In this document: positions 1-13,700 of the stretch, piece by piece
Layout: every line of letters begins with the position of its first letter
How positions within the stretch are numbered: the first letter of the stretch is position 1
From: Membranipora membranacea
Taxonomy: Eukaryota; Bryozoa; Gymnolaemata; Cheilostomatida; Membraniporidae
Assembly: GCA_914767715.1 (NCBI GenBank)
Contig: OU612067.1
Span: 6,634,001-6,698,000 of the forward strand
Length of the DNA: 64,000 nt
Reading direction: 5' to 3'
Notes under the pieces: model-generated
Told to the model about the DNA's origin: nothing
Databases searched by the model: none
Seen by the model: the letters and a program-made list of their open reading frames with translations, nothing else
Program-made: the position numbers and the translations under genes

Positions 1-268
1 ATTACAGCATGAGGTCAATATGAAAGGGCATAGTCATCAGAAAAAACTTCACAGAGTACCACATATACATACATTATAGTTACTTAGTCAATATTACTTC
101 TTGCTTCTAGAAAGTTATTAATATTAACGTGGTGCCATTGAAAGCAATTAAGACATTGTTAAAAAAACCAGGAATTTTGGAGAGGGAACTATGAAATTTA
201 ATTTCATCAGAAGGGATGATAACCATAACTCCATCAACAATAATGTTCATCGATTCATTTATCCTGAC

Positions 269-839
269 CTTGGTGATTGGATCCATCTTTACTCCAGAAC
301 CAGGGTTTTTGCTTTCTAGCTCCGACCCAGACCTGTGACACACCATATTGTTGTACAAACTGAGTAATATCAGAGATTGTGTATGTCTGTCCTACAGAAT
401 TATATTCTATAAGTCTGCCTCCTTCAGAACTGCATTGTTTACTGGCATCTAACCAGGACATTTTACCAGTAAACACTTTCACACATTTGTTTTTCCAGGT
501 AATGAAACTGGATGAGCAAATTGCTTCCCCTGCAAAGAAGAGCCCATTATTACAAAACTGCGCATTTAAATCTGATTGATATTTTACTATCAGGTATAAG
601 TATATTTTCTTTTTTCATAAGCAGAATTAGAAAGTTTTGATTTTTGAACTTCCAATTTTCCAAATTTAAGATTGCGCTGCGTCACACAAATGAACGAAAC
701 TGGTTAAGTTCATCAGTAATGCAAAAGAGAAATCAGTATATTTTTTTGAGATATAGGCAATTAAGTATAATGAATCTCACTGACACCCACCGCCACTGAC
801 AATGATTCCCAATATCAGATACAGTCTGTGCAGATCCAT
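269..839 (-). CDS. Secreted C-type lectin-domain protein, 5' part (2 exons)
   Basis: Exon 1 (839-791) encodes a start Met and a hydrophobic leader, MDLHRLYLILGIIVSG, which looks like a signal peptide. Its donor (gtgggt) leaves phase 1. Exon 2 (529-269) follows a good acceptor (ctttgcag) in the matching phase and encodes about 86 residues with C-type lectin hallmarks: paired Cys at the domain start, W-x2-A-x3-C-x3-GGRL, then VWVGAR and a WFW segment. The exon ends at CAAG/gtcagg. A full CTLD is usually 110-130 residues, so the half with the last cysteines and any Ca/sugar-binding motif is missing, probably beyond the left edge. Ligand specificity cannot be judged. Such proteins usually act outside the cell in recognition or adhesion. 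Start and first junction are well supported; the 3' end is not. Confidence 0.72.
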
Positions 840-3200
840 GTTACCCGTCCTATAGACCTGAGACAATTAGCTTGTTTACCTCACAGCAGCAGCATTTATG
901 TGACAATAAAGGTGACTTGGACTGTGAACTGTGGAATGATAGTCGTTCAATAAGATCATGTTCTATCTTTTTTTCGCCCCTATTAGCAAAGACAGTGAAT
1001 AGCTAATTGCAAATATTACTTAGTACTAAGATGAGATAAAGCATAACTTGTAAGCTACACATACATTATCCAACAGTTACTGAGAAAAACAACGGTATCG
1101 AATGCTCCTAAGATTATGAGGAAATAGGGCCAAACCCAAAAGGGTCAACTCGATATCCAAGGAGGGTGTGACCAAATTTGTTCAACAGTTCCAGTTTTTG
1201 GCCTAAATGACTAAGAGTATTTTTTACTTTTGTTTTTTAAGGATTATATACTGCTATGATTTTAACTATTTTTCGTTATATTGATCCACTATGTATAATA
1301 ACCATAGACCATAATATTATTAAGTCTATGATAATAACCGAACAGCTAGGCTCTGACAGTGATACAATGAGTCAGCTACCTCTCCAAAAATAATGAAACG
1401 ACAGGTTTGGGAAAAATGACAAACTTCCTGATTCTATTGTTATCTTTAAAAGCACTGAACAGCACAGCTGCTAAGGTAATATCTGATAAGCATACTATAT
1501 CATTTAAAAATATCGAATATTTTTTTAAGTCTGCCCGAGGTCAAAAATTCTTTACTGAAATTTCTTGTGAAATATGAGATGTACGTATGTGTATATCATC
1601 CCAATGAGATTAGTGTCCGCTCACATAATCTAGTTTGGCATCTATCATTATACTTGGTGCTGTGTGTAACTGTGTTTTCGGGTTATGGAGGACATCATGT
1701 TGGCTGTAACTTTATTGAGTATTGAAAAGAATGTGTTGTAGGTCTTCGTATGTCACAAACTTTCTCGTTGTCTGATGACCTCATTTATATTATCACATGT
1801 AGCCACATGATCCCGGCAACGGCATAGAATGGTAATAATAATGTAAATGTAGTAATGAAGGCAACTGTTTGTTTTTGAAAATGTGCGGAAAGAGGCGGAG
1901 CTGGAGATTTAGTATCAGATTAAAAAACTGGACACAAAATTTGTGATGGATCCAAGGATGTGTCAAGTTAAAGGAGTTGCCTATATCTTTCTGGAAACCA
2001 AATGACTTTGGAGTTGTCTTACACTCATCATATTCCTTGACACTGGCCATGTAGTTGCGATCCATTGTTATTGAACAATGTGGGTGGCCGTTTAACCCAA
2101 ACCAGTATTATCTAGGAACAACACTAAAACTAATCTGGCGGGAAATTGGTAAGCATAAAATATTTTTTGTAACACAAATTGTATCTCAATCTCCTGATCA
2201 ATTCCTGGAAACTGTGTGTATACACATAAGGCAAAGTCTTTGGGAGTCAACGTGCTAACTATCGCAGTTTGTGTTGGTCAGATTGTTTAACCACAACAAC
2301 AAGCGTGATTGAGCAGGAGTTTGAGTATCTGGAACACAGCTAGCTACTCCAAAACCTGGGATTTGGGAGTAGACCTGTGATCTGAACTTCATTTGTTTAT
2401 GCACTTCATCCATCCTTTCCTTCCAAGTTGTATCCGTCTAGCTTTGATGTAGGGGTATCATACTGAGATACTTTTACACACCTGTAGTAATTAAAATGTT
2501 ATTGCACATCAAACCAAGACTTTCTGCATTGATTGATAATAACTGAGTCATCATCATAATTACTGAATGCTCAACTCACAACTGTATTTATTCCAGTCAT
2601 TATCTCCTCCAGCCAGTACAATAGCACACTATTTAAGTTAAAAATTGAAAAAGGTGGCATGCAAACATTGCCATAGCTCTGGGAACTGGCGCATTTTAGG
2701 CTGTCGCTGACCATAGTTGGAAAACCCTGACTGGCATTCTGGGATGCCATTGAATGCTGGTATTCCAGTGACTACTTATATCAAGCACACATACAGATGG
2801 TTTACGAACCATTACTACTAACTTGCTCACTTAACTGACCTTAACAAGGTTACTTACATGCCTCCCCCTTGCCTCTCATGGTACTCATATCGAGCTCATA
2901 CAGATGGTTAACAGGCCATTACTTTTCACCATATCTGACCTAACAAGGTTACACACTAATCATACACCTTTGGTATCCATTCCAATCATATTCTCTCACC
3001 TGCACCCACTGACTGTCAAACTCGGCATCTATCTCTCTGGTAAATATTATTTACATCTCAGCCTTCCTTACTTCATGTATGTATGTATGTTTATATTCGG
3101 TCTCAATCTCTGAGAAATAAACTGTCTCTATAGGGTGCTCTGTAAAATTATTATAACTGTTGATCGTGTAAAAATAAATAAAACAATAATACCATAAAAA
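840..3200. other. Intergenic, no gene recognised
   Basis: AT-rich sequence with no ORF resembling a known family and no convincing exon. Near 2770-2960 there is a local degenerate duplication around a CATACAGATGGTT segment, each copy followed by a CCATTACT block. Nothing else stands out. Confidence 0.5.
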
Positions 3201-3208
3201 AATTACTA

Positions 3209-4353
3209 TTACTTTTTGAAGACACTATTTAGATATTTGATACACTCTGCTCTAAAACATTTGACACGGATCTGCACGCGGAACTTGATTGATTGATATC
3301 TGCCTGACGGCAGCTGGTTAAGACGGAGTAGTCGTTCGTCTTCGGTGGCAATCATACGCAGGCTCTTTACTTTCAGTATATTAGAGTAAAGGTCGTCTAC
3401 GGGTGTGAACGTAAGTTCGCCTGATAGGTAACCTGCAGTTCTTATCACAGATTTTAACTTTTTCTTAGAGTCTGCGCTCAGATGACTATATAGCACAACT
3501 AGGTGGTAGGTGATTACTGACTCTATGAAAGACTTGTAGCAGGTCGTTATTAATTTCTCAGTGACACCGAGATGGTATACCTTGGCGATTATATGTAGCC
3601 TTTGGCGAGCTTTCGCTGTAGTTTTCAAGGTGTCCAGAGTAAAATCCAGTTTGTTGGTAATAATGGTGCCTAAGTATGTAAATTGTTCTACCTGCTCAAT
3701 TGAAGTATCGTTGACAAGAAGTTGTGGGTAGCTTGGGTTATCCCTTGCATTGCACATGACCGTTTCTTTTGTTTTCTTTGCATTGAGTATTAGGTCATTA
3801 TCCGCGCACCATGAGTTCATGGTATTAGTCATTGTTTGAAGTTCAGATGGCTGGTTTTCTGTCAACAATTCAATGTCACAGTGTCGTCGGCATATTTTAC
3901 TAGTTTGATGTTGCTTGTTGATGGCATATCGACAACATAAAAGGAGAATAGCAGTGGGCTGATGACGCATCCCTGAGGGCTTCCAGTTCAAGTGCTTAAT
4001 GATTTTGAGGTGTTGAGTGATGTAATGACTCGCTGTGTTCTATTTGTAAGGAAGTCATGTAACCAGTTGATGATGTTAGGATTGATGTTGTAGCTATCGA
4101 GTTTGCTGATTAGTGTGGCAGGATTGATGGTGTTGAAAGCACTAGAAAAGTCTATAAAAAGTGCTCGGACCCGATTTTTAGCATGCATGTCAAGATGTTC
4201 AGTTACCGAGTCGATCAGAGCGATTAGAGCATCTTCAGTAGACCTACCAGGCTTATACGCAAACTGGGTGGGGTCGTCTAGTAATGGTGAGAGTCTTTTC
4301 ATAACCAGACGCTTGAGACATTTGCCCACGATGGAGGGGAGGTTTGATATCAT
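3209..4353 (-). mobile_element. Non-LTR retrotransposon (LINE) reverse-transcriptase relic
   Basis: Minus-strand remnant of the C-terminal two thirds of a LINE polymerase. Reading 4353 downward: FAYKPGRSTEDAL, then ALFIDFSSAFNTI (palm motif A), then GSPQGCVISPLLF (motif B, about 3985-3955), then KYADDTVTL (catalytic YADD, near 3900), then the thumb motif FTYLGTIIT and a C-terminal tail ending in lysines at 3209. Motif order is that of CR1/jockey-type elements. It is broken: an in-frame TGA lies just before motif B (about 3989) and the frame shifts shortly after YADD. The 5' part (endonuclease, ORF1) is absent, as in typical 5'-truncated insertions. An AT-rich stretch with AATAAA-like runs follows the stop. 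Not functional. Confidence 0.85.
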
Positions 4354-4359
4354 ACTAGT

Positions 4360-4790
4360 TTTAACCTTAGCATTTGGCTAAGTTGAACCACCTTGTTATT
4401 GCATTTAACTACGTATCACACGCACTGTCTGGTGCATTAGGATTTTAAAGAGGGGAGTGACTCATGATGTGCCGGGGGAGACAGCCAGTGCAGGCTAGAT
4501 GGTAATTTCTTGAAAGTACCTACCTAACTAAGAAGATGTACCCAGCCAGTGAAAGTGATTCAGACCACTTTGACTACATATATCTCAATCAATGGATAAT
4601 CTATGACAATGATTGGCATGGATTAGCTTCCTCAGATCCTCCCCCATCCAATCAGTAAAGGTCAACACATTGGATGTGATGGATAGTTTGGGTGTTGTGA
4701 CATTTCCAGTCTTAATCTATAGACTGGAAGAGCCTCTGTCCGTCCCTTACGCAAATAACACCATGGGCATGTTTTTTTACACTTTCAGAT
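4360..4790. other. Gap between LINE relic and USP7-like gene
   Basis: No recognisable coding sequence. A short plus-strand ORF (4613-4798) has no family features. The segment presumably holds the promoter and 5' UTR of the downstream gene. A possible 3' splice acceptor (actttcag, ending 4788) lies just before the first candidate ATG, so a 5' UTR exon may lie further upstream. Confidence 0.35.
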
Positions 4791-4798
4791 TGGGATAA

Positions 4799-7700
4799 AT
4801 GATGATTACTCCATTAGGCCTAAAGAAGCGACAAATCACCGAAGACGATGAGGATGGCAGTGTGGTCATCTCTGATGAGACTGCCTCTGGACCTGCTCAG
4901 AAGAAACTTAAACAGAAGCAGTTACCATGGGCAAAACCTCAAATGTTAGTAATTATGAATGGTCCTGTTTTTGAAATTTAAACATCGATAATGACGGGAG
5001 TAATCCTCCAGATTGACACAAGTCAGTATGCTCATGGTGAAGCTCAGCAAGAGGTTTTCTGTATGTGTCTGCTCTTTTCACAATTTCACTTAAATGGGGA
5101 GTCCTTGCATTAATCAGAATATAAATCCGAGTTTGATGAGAGTAATTCCCAAGATAACAAATGTTAGTTGTTTTTTTTCAAACGAACAATTCAGAATAGT
5201 GCAAATACATGTGGCGGCTTCTTCAGTCCTGTCATGTTGAGGGTACAATATTTTTAGCACAGAGGAGAAGGAAAACTTCACAAGTGCTGACATCCCCAGA
5301 GGATTATACAATGAGAGTAATACATGTTATCTGAACAGTCTCATACAGGTCCTCTTCCATCTGCATCCATTCAGGGATCTTATCTTTAGTCTGCAACTTC
5401 AAAATCAACCTGAGGTATGTAGGTGGTACAAGGGTGGACAATCCAGACAAGATTTATTTGGTGTGCTATTGAGCGGCTGATACTGGAACCAATTGGCCTT
5501 CATTGGCTATCCCAGTTTCTTGTATATTATTTGATATTGTCATCTCCGAGAGAAAAATATATTTTATGATCTGATAACCCCTGGTTTCAAGGATAGATAT
5601 TTTTTCACACTAGGGTTTGATATTGTAGAAGCTGAGTGTGCTGGAGGCGTTACAATGGCTCTTCCTCGATCTAGCTGAAGGGACTGATGAGAGTGGCGTG
5701 ATTACAACTAATCGTCTTACCAAAGCTTTCGGGTAAGCCATTTGTTAGGCTATGTTACAGAGGTGTTGAAAAGGTCTTTTGTATTAATATTGCTTTTTGA
5801 AATAAAAACCACTTTACTCTACGCACTGATAATTTAAACTTAAACCTTTCAAAGGTTATTGCTAAGCAAATTTCTCCTAAACACACACTCCTGATTCAGA
5901 ACCTCATCATTCCTTCGGTGAATCCCCAATAAAAAACTCGATTAGGCCTGTTATGGCAAGGCAACAGCCAATGAATTTTTAGGATACTTGTAGTGCAGTA
6001 CTTCTTCGCCAACTTACATATCATATCATGTGCCTTATTTTCAGATGGACTTCTATCAATAGAGGATTACAGCAGGATATAAATGAGTTCATGCAGACAT
6101 TGTTCAGCAGTCTAGAGAAAGAGCTGAGTGCTGATGATTTCATAAAACTGTCATCGCTGTTTACTGGCAGAACAAAGGTAAATATTGTGTCATAAAAATC
6201 AATATGGCGAAAATGTCAAAAAATGGCATCAGGAAATGTTGAGTTTGACACCAATTATCCAGTAGTATAATTTAAAATTTGATTGTAAAATATGGTTGTA
6301 CATATAATAGCAGATGTAAATAACTCTACTCTGAATAACTTAATCTTCTGATATATTTTTACAGAGAACGATAAAATGCGATGCAGTGAGTTATGAGTCT
6401 ATTAAAACAGAGGACGTCAGAGGTGTAGCATTACCCACCATATCACATCTCAACAGTTAGTATATCGAATATATAACCTCATCGATTTATAAACCATGGG
6501 AAACATAGAGGATAGAATTTAGTCGATTATCATACCTTTTAAGAGGAACCAGAAATTTTTCACCCTTCCACTGAATTTTCGAGCTCATACTTTGCAAACT
6601 GTATTTCTTAAACTACTGCTGCCACTCAGGCAAATTTGTGCTCATTGAATTCTGTATAGCTCCAAGATAATTAATTAAGACTTTAATCACAGAATTGTCA
6701 CCTAATGGGCAAAAAATTTGCATAAACTGATCTTCAAAATCAGGGCATGAAATCTATGACGGGCATAGTTTCCACTAGTAACTAGTAACTGCATCACATG
6801 ATACACGGTAGATGATTAATTCCATACCCTAATTTTGACGATCAGTTTGTGCAAATTATTTGCTAATTAGGTGACAATGCTGGGATTGCAGCCTCATTTT
6901 ATTAGTTTTGAGCTTTACATATTTCTATAAGCACACATTTGGCTGTGCTGTGGCTGTAGGCACTTTTTATGTATGACTGTTCATATTTTACAGTTGAGAG
7001 ATCCTTAGCAGAGCTGTATAGTAGTGAGGAGATTGAGATGACTATAGAAGGACACGGTAGGCAGCAGGCACAGATCAGCTCAGAGCTCATCGAGTCTCCA
7101 CAAGTACTACTACTCACTCTGAACAGGCTCAAATATGACATCACTGAACAGGCTGTAGTCAAAGTTACTGATCAGTAAGTGTGCTTGTTTCCCTGTATAT
7201 ATGACCTGCGAGAATATGATCCTGTTGCATATATTTTTATTTACTTAATTACTGTTAATGATTTGTCTATGCTTATTTCTTATTCTTCTTTTACCTGGTA
7301 GAGTGCAATGATTTACATGTTCATGCTCAATAAATGCAACATTATTTGGGTGTAAACTACCAGGAATATAAATGTATCAACCAGGTTTGCGAGTGGTGGT
7401 GTTCATGATACTTATAAGTTTGTCTACTACAGGAAAATTGTGTCAAAAATCTTGGAAGATATAGCGTGAAATTGCAGAGTATTTATCCTATTTGAACAGC
7501 ATCTTTCTGAACAGATGACAGATAACAGTGCTCCTTGATTTTCTATTATGCCATTACACTCCGATTTTAGTTTTGCGTACGGAGATAAGTTGGAGTTGTG
7601 TGGACATGTATATAGATTACATTCCGTAGTAGTACATGAAGGTACTGCAGATGCCGGACATTATTACTGTTATATCCACCCAACATGTAATAAGAAGGTA

Positions 7701-10700
7701 TGTCAATATTATGAGATGTCCAAACGTATTTAGTTTTAGCCCAACAGTGCACAGGCTGCTCCTCCCGGCTCACAGGTAGAAACTTGGACTAACCACTTGG
7801 GTTTTGTCTACCCATGGAATCCCAAACTTGCTGGTTAAGAGAAAGATATGACTTAAGAAAATTGGAGCTACTCTTCTTATTTGAATGAATGCACAACTCT
7901 AAATTGTTTCAATGGCAAAACAGGTCAAAACGGGAAGTGCGGAGGAGCATATGCCACCTCGCTCTGTTTTCTATTTTCAGTCACATACCGACTGTCCCTT
8001 ATTATTTCTATCCCTCTAAATATCTGTCCGTCTGTGCCTATCAACCCAAACCGTAGATTGAGACAAGATGGACAGAGGACACAACCACACCAATATTGGA
8101 TAGACTTGGATAGACAATTTGATAGACAATGTTCAAAATAGACATTGGATCATAGTTGGATAGAATTGCTAATATTTGCCATCCTCGAATACAATGAAGA
8201 CGTGAGATCTTTACACTTGTAGTCAGTTTCTTGGGAAAAGTGCATGATGTTGCTGCCAAGCTCTTAAGGACACACAGTGATTACAAAACATTTATTCCCC
8301 CTTTCAGTGGTTCATGTTTAATGACCAGGATGTATCAGTAACAGACTCGCAATCAGCTATCAGAGATAATTACGGTCGAAAAAATGATCCTGGAGGGCCA
8401 ACCGCTTATCTGGTGACATACATACGACAGGACTGTAAAGGTTTGTAATATATGATTCTAGGTCCAAGGAATCAATAACTATCAAAAATCAACAACTAAC
8501 CTGTTATATTTGTGATTATTGACCAATGACGTGTTTTGTGTTACACACTTCAGCAGTCTGTAACTGGTATAAATAATATATCATCTTTCTTCTTCAATTT
8601 GTAGATTTCTTTAGACCATGTCAGCAAGAAATATCAGAGAAACTACAAAATAGAATCAGTAAAATACGGTAAGTAGAATCGAGTCTCTAATTTGGTTCAA
8701 AATTTTGACTTTTTGACATGTGGTCCTTGCTGATTCTCATAAATGTATCAAGTGTCAAAGCCAGATATCACAATATTATCTTCCCATGAGAAGCGGGGAT
8801 GGGATTTTTGGTGGGGAGGCCGTACCTGAAATCAATAGAGGCGAATCGTCTTTGAGGTAGAGACACAGGGTGGGGTTTCAGCAAATATTGGCTGTATAAA
8901 TACCATTGGAATGGGTGTGTTGTGCGGATTGATGCTTTAAACCGGTTGGTACACATAACATATCCAATGGGAGCCATGTCACGCTACTTTACCAAAAAAG
9001 AAGCCAAGTGACAAGCTTAATCCATTTCATATGACCTTGTGTTACAATAATTAATAATAATATACTCATATACATATACATATCATACAAACATGCTGAT
9101 TGTAGATCGGAGGAGAGGGCTAGGTTAGAGCGTATACAGACAGCCCACCTATACACCACAGTGTCTTTAGTCTTCTGGGCTATGTTACAGTCTCATTGTG
9201 GTTATGATGTTTGTGATAGACTTAGAGTTGATAACCTACACAAATCTGGAGAGGGTGCTGTGAAAGAAGGGATGTATAATATGAGAGTAATGAAATCAAG
9301 TGGTATTTGTGAGCTGGTCAGTCAGTATGACGCGGTAAGACAACTTCATTTATCTCACACCAAAAAAACTGATGTCTGTCATTCAATTATTTGTGTGTTG
9401 TGTGGGAGAAAAAAAAAATCACACAATTCAACTCATCTGATGTTGCTTATTACAGACATTAAAAGAGGGAAACTCAAGACTGTGGACCTTCACTGGCAGA
9501 GAAACCAGTGATGGCTGGTCAACTCATCGTCCCGATAAACTCATCAAAGATTGGAAGCAGTCTGTGGCCACAGTCTCCCAGCTGTAAGTTTATTCATTGG
9601 GTGGATATATTACTAGTAGAGGATGGTTTACCAAAACTCATATTTAATTTTAATGAGTATTTTGGTTATGGTTTAGTTTAATATCAGATCTGCTAAGGAA
9701 AATAGATCACGGAATGTTCGGGGTAGAAATGGTGCTAAACATGAATTTGTGTGCATAAAGTTGTTGTCACGGTACGACATAAAAATTTTTAAGAAGCTGC
9801 AACGTCTCTTCTCAGTGTGGCATCGTTTTGGTCTAAAATGGCTGACTGTGTGGGAAAATGTTCGGGTGGAGTCATTATTTTTAATTTTATCATGTAGGGG
9901 TGGGATCATTTTAAACTTAAATAAAGTGGGAATCAGCGAGTTGAAATAAAAATCGTTGATTCTTACGGTATATTGAGAGCAATTAATGATACTTCGTAAC
10001 TGAACTATGCAACTCTATTCAATTCAAACCAAATATTATTGATGTCATTGCAATCGATCTTTGATTGTCAGGAGATGTCCGTTTTACATCTACATAGAGA
10101 GGCTTGGTACTCTGGACCACCCACTAAGTATATCGACCGATGTACTCAGTATATTTATAAAGCTTTACTCAGATGAGAGATTACTGAAACTCACTCACCA
10201 TCTAATATTACCTCTTGATATGACCATCGGTGAGTTGTCAGTACTTTAATAGGTATGATGAATGGTGACTGTTGAGAAAGTTATAATAGATTACAGTACA
10301 ATATAATCACACATGTAAACTGAATGTCAGGTATTTAGCAGTTTAGTGTTCGAGTGGCTGTGGCCCTTCCTAGGCCCTTCCTCGTATAATTTCAAACGAT
10401 GAGAATGTGTTTCTCTAGCTCTGTTTTAATATAAAAACTTATGTCGATCACACGTGACATTACTATCTGATGCAATGTTTGTCTATGATTTGCAGGAGAG
10501 CTGAAGACTAAGATATCCAAGATGGCTGATATAAACCTAACAGAGAACAAGCTCAATATTCTACAGGTACGTTTTATTAGTTAATCAAAATCTTACGCAA
10601 CACTGGCAAAATTACATGCTTCACATAGGGGTTATGTGTTTTAGGAGTAGGAGGTAGTTCAGCTGGTTAGAGCTCAAACACGCAAGTGTTTGAGGTTCTA

Positions 10701-13700
10701 AATTTGAGCCCACTGCTGACTACTGGGCACTGTGCCCCAGGTTGGCTGCAACCTGCCTGCAAACTGAGAGCAACTTGTGATAGTTAACCAACATTAGTTT
10801 TTCATATATATCCATAGATTGAGTGTTCATTTTCCGATGTCTCAACTAGCCACTTGACCAAGTTTCTCATCAGGACTTTTGACTTTCTTGATTTAGGAGC
10901 ACTCGTCTATGTGGACAGAGCAGCTCACATATGAAGATGACACACTGCTGTGTGAGGCACTAAGTGGTCAGGTGATAAGACATGGTACTGTACTTATAGT
11001 CGAGATAGTCAGCAATACTCAATCTAGTCATGAACAAGGTGCAGCTCTAGAACATATGAGGTAAATCACTGGTAATATATATGGGTTGATGTTACTATGT
11101 TTATGATTCTCTACCTGTTTTCGTCTGTTATTTGATCAAAATTAAACTCGACAAAGGTTGAATAGATAGGTTGCAGCTAAACATCTTCCTGTGTAAATGA
11201 CTTGTTTGATTTTATATTTCTTGCAAATTTATGTCATCTCAGACATTGTAACCCTCATGTTGTCGTGGGATCTCTCTTAACACTTCCTACAATCTTTAAG
11301 AACCTCCTTGTAGGGGACTTCCAGTGATAATGGCGTACTGTTTGATATCACTTTTCTCACCTAACAGGAAGCTTGGACAGAGTGTACATATAACCTGGTA
11401 TAATAAGAGTATGAGTTATCTGCCCTCGTCTGATGGGGATTTCACTCTGGAGGTTTATCTCGATAAGTGTATACAAGGCACTGTGAAGAGACTGGCAGAG
11501 CACCTGAAATGTGATGTCAGAAACCTACAAATATACGAAACGAAGAGGTGAGGATACCTTAATGTACCCACAGTCATTGGACGAATAGCAACTGTGCCTA
11601 CAGTTCGTTGTTGCATAGTTGCTTGCATGGGTTTGTCCTAGCCTGATCTCAAAAGCCCCTTTTTTGTTTTGTACAATATTTTATTAATACAGAGACCGTG
11701 GATACCCACAGATATGTGACAGTCCTGTATATGATAGTGATAATACAGAGAGTCTACTTCAGCTTGTCTACAAACAAGTACAACACTCACATCTGTGGAG
11801 ACATTCAGCTGTACTCTTCTATCACCAGGTGAGAATGGAACCTTGTACATAGGTCATCTCGTTGTGTCATTATCTACATTGGGTTATTTTGTTTCATTAA
11901 TTGTTGTGTTCCTGCCCTAATTAATGAATTTTTAGGGGAGTAGTGGTGCTAGTTCTAGTGGGTTGCACTGGAAACATCCAAAAGCAGCTCTGTGAATGTT
12001 CGTTATTGGTGGGAAATCTGTATTCGGAAGATTTTTGTTTCAATCTGTTGGTCAGGGAAATGCTTACTCATTGAAATTTTTATAGCTTAAAGGTAATGTC
12101 GTCATCACTTGGTCATTTATTTCACTCCAATATATCGAAGCCTCCGTCTTTATCTTTGAGCTATTGTGCTGTAAGCTGCTCTGATGTCAACTGTGTCTGA
12201 ATATTCTCACATTACAGTTAGAAATGAGCATAGAAGAAATGTCATTACGACATCAGATCATATGTGAATACATAAGCGCCGCCCACACACAGACAGGCAG
12301 GTCACATGACCAACATACACAGACAGTAACACTATACCCTCTGAGATGTCAGGGGTGTGAGACGAAACAAGAATCGACTGTAGAGGATCTACTGGAACTC
12401 GCTGCGGAAAAGCTGAAACCAGGAGCTCAGCTGAGGTATGAGCAAGAATAGTAACATTCAGAAAATATTCACACTTGACTTTTGATCAAATGAACCACTG
12501 TATTTCCATCTCATCAGGGAGGAGGGGGTGGGGCTTTATCCCATATCATATTTCAAAAATGATTTTCTTTCATAATTCACACACACATATCTTTATGGGT
12601 CTAAGAGAGAAATAAACTACAAAAATACTCAGGATTAAAAGTTGATACAAAATTATTATGCAAATCTACCAAACCCCAACTCTAGCGATTGTTTGTCACC
12701 AATAAAAGGGAGTAAATTGTAATTTTGTTTAGTACTTCACCTAGATTGCTCGCACAACATTGGGGCATTCTATCTGTATCAATTTGTCAAGTTGACACTC
12801 TCTTATACCAGGTTGCTGGAGATATCAGGCAGACGCATCATGACACTGTATCAGCCGGATACACTGATCTCTACAATTCTCAATAGTGAACTCAGGCTAG
12901 AAGTAGTCCCTGAATCAGAAGAGGATGTGGAGAGTGAATTCAGTAAAGTTTTAGCCTCAGTGCTCAATGACAGTGCCAATCTAGTTAGGAAGGGTATATC
13001 GACCGACCCGTTCTTGATGGTGGTTGATCGGAGTGAAACAGGTCTAGATATAGAGCAAAGGATATGTGATAAACTCAACATCAGTGACAACTTAAAACAA
13101 AAGGTAAGTGTTAGATGGAGATGGTGGTGATAGCTATCTTAGTCACTGCGTCACGTTCCTACTTACTATTCTGAGTGGAATGAGCTTATGGGACGAGAGA
13201 ACACAGCTCTGAGCAGTGAATAGCGGGCAAGCTAATTAGCGCCATCAACCCTTTCATTTTGGGGATGGTAAGATGGCACAATCGGATAGCACGCATGCTA
13301 TTCACTGCCGCAAACGTTGTGGGTTCGAATCCCATTGGTTGATTGTTCAAGCCCCCAGCACCCTCGGGTGTATACCACTCCAGCGCAGTTTTTTGCATTG
13401 ATTTGTAAAAAAGACTCCCCCCAATTCACCTAGGTCCTATAGTATGCCTACTGGTTCAATAGCTGTTGGAGACACGTATACCCTAAATGAGTAAATATAA
13501 CCTAAGCTAGTTTTGGTGGCGACAACCTAACAAAGCTTGTCAAGACAGGCTAAATAATAATATGAACTATGTAGTTACTCGCTAAATGTTTTTTGTACTG
13601 TGAATATTTTGCTTTTGCAATCATACCAACTTGGGTCGACAGTATTGAGATGTTATAGACGTATTTTGATGTCGCTGTTACCCATAACAAGATAATCCTA

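Noticed and set aside
4103-4381. Plus-strand 92-codon ORF
   Set aside because: Antisense shadow of the LINE reverse-transcriptase relic.
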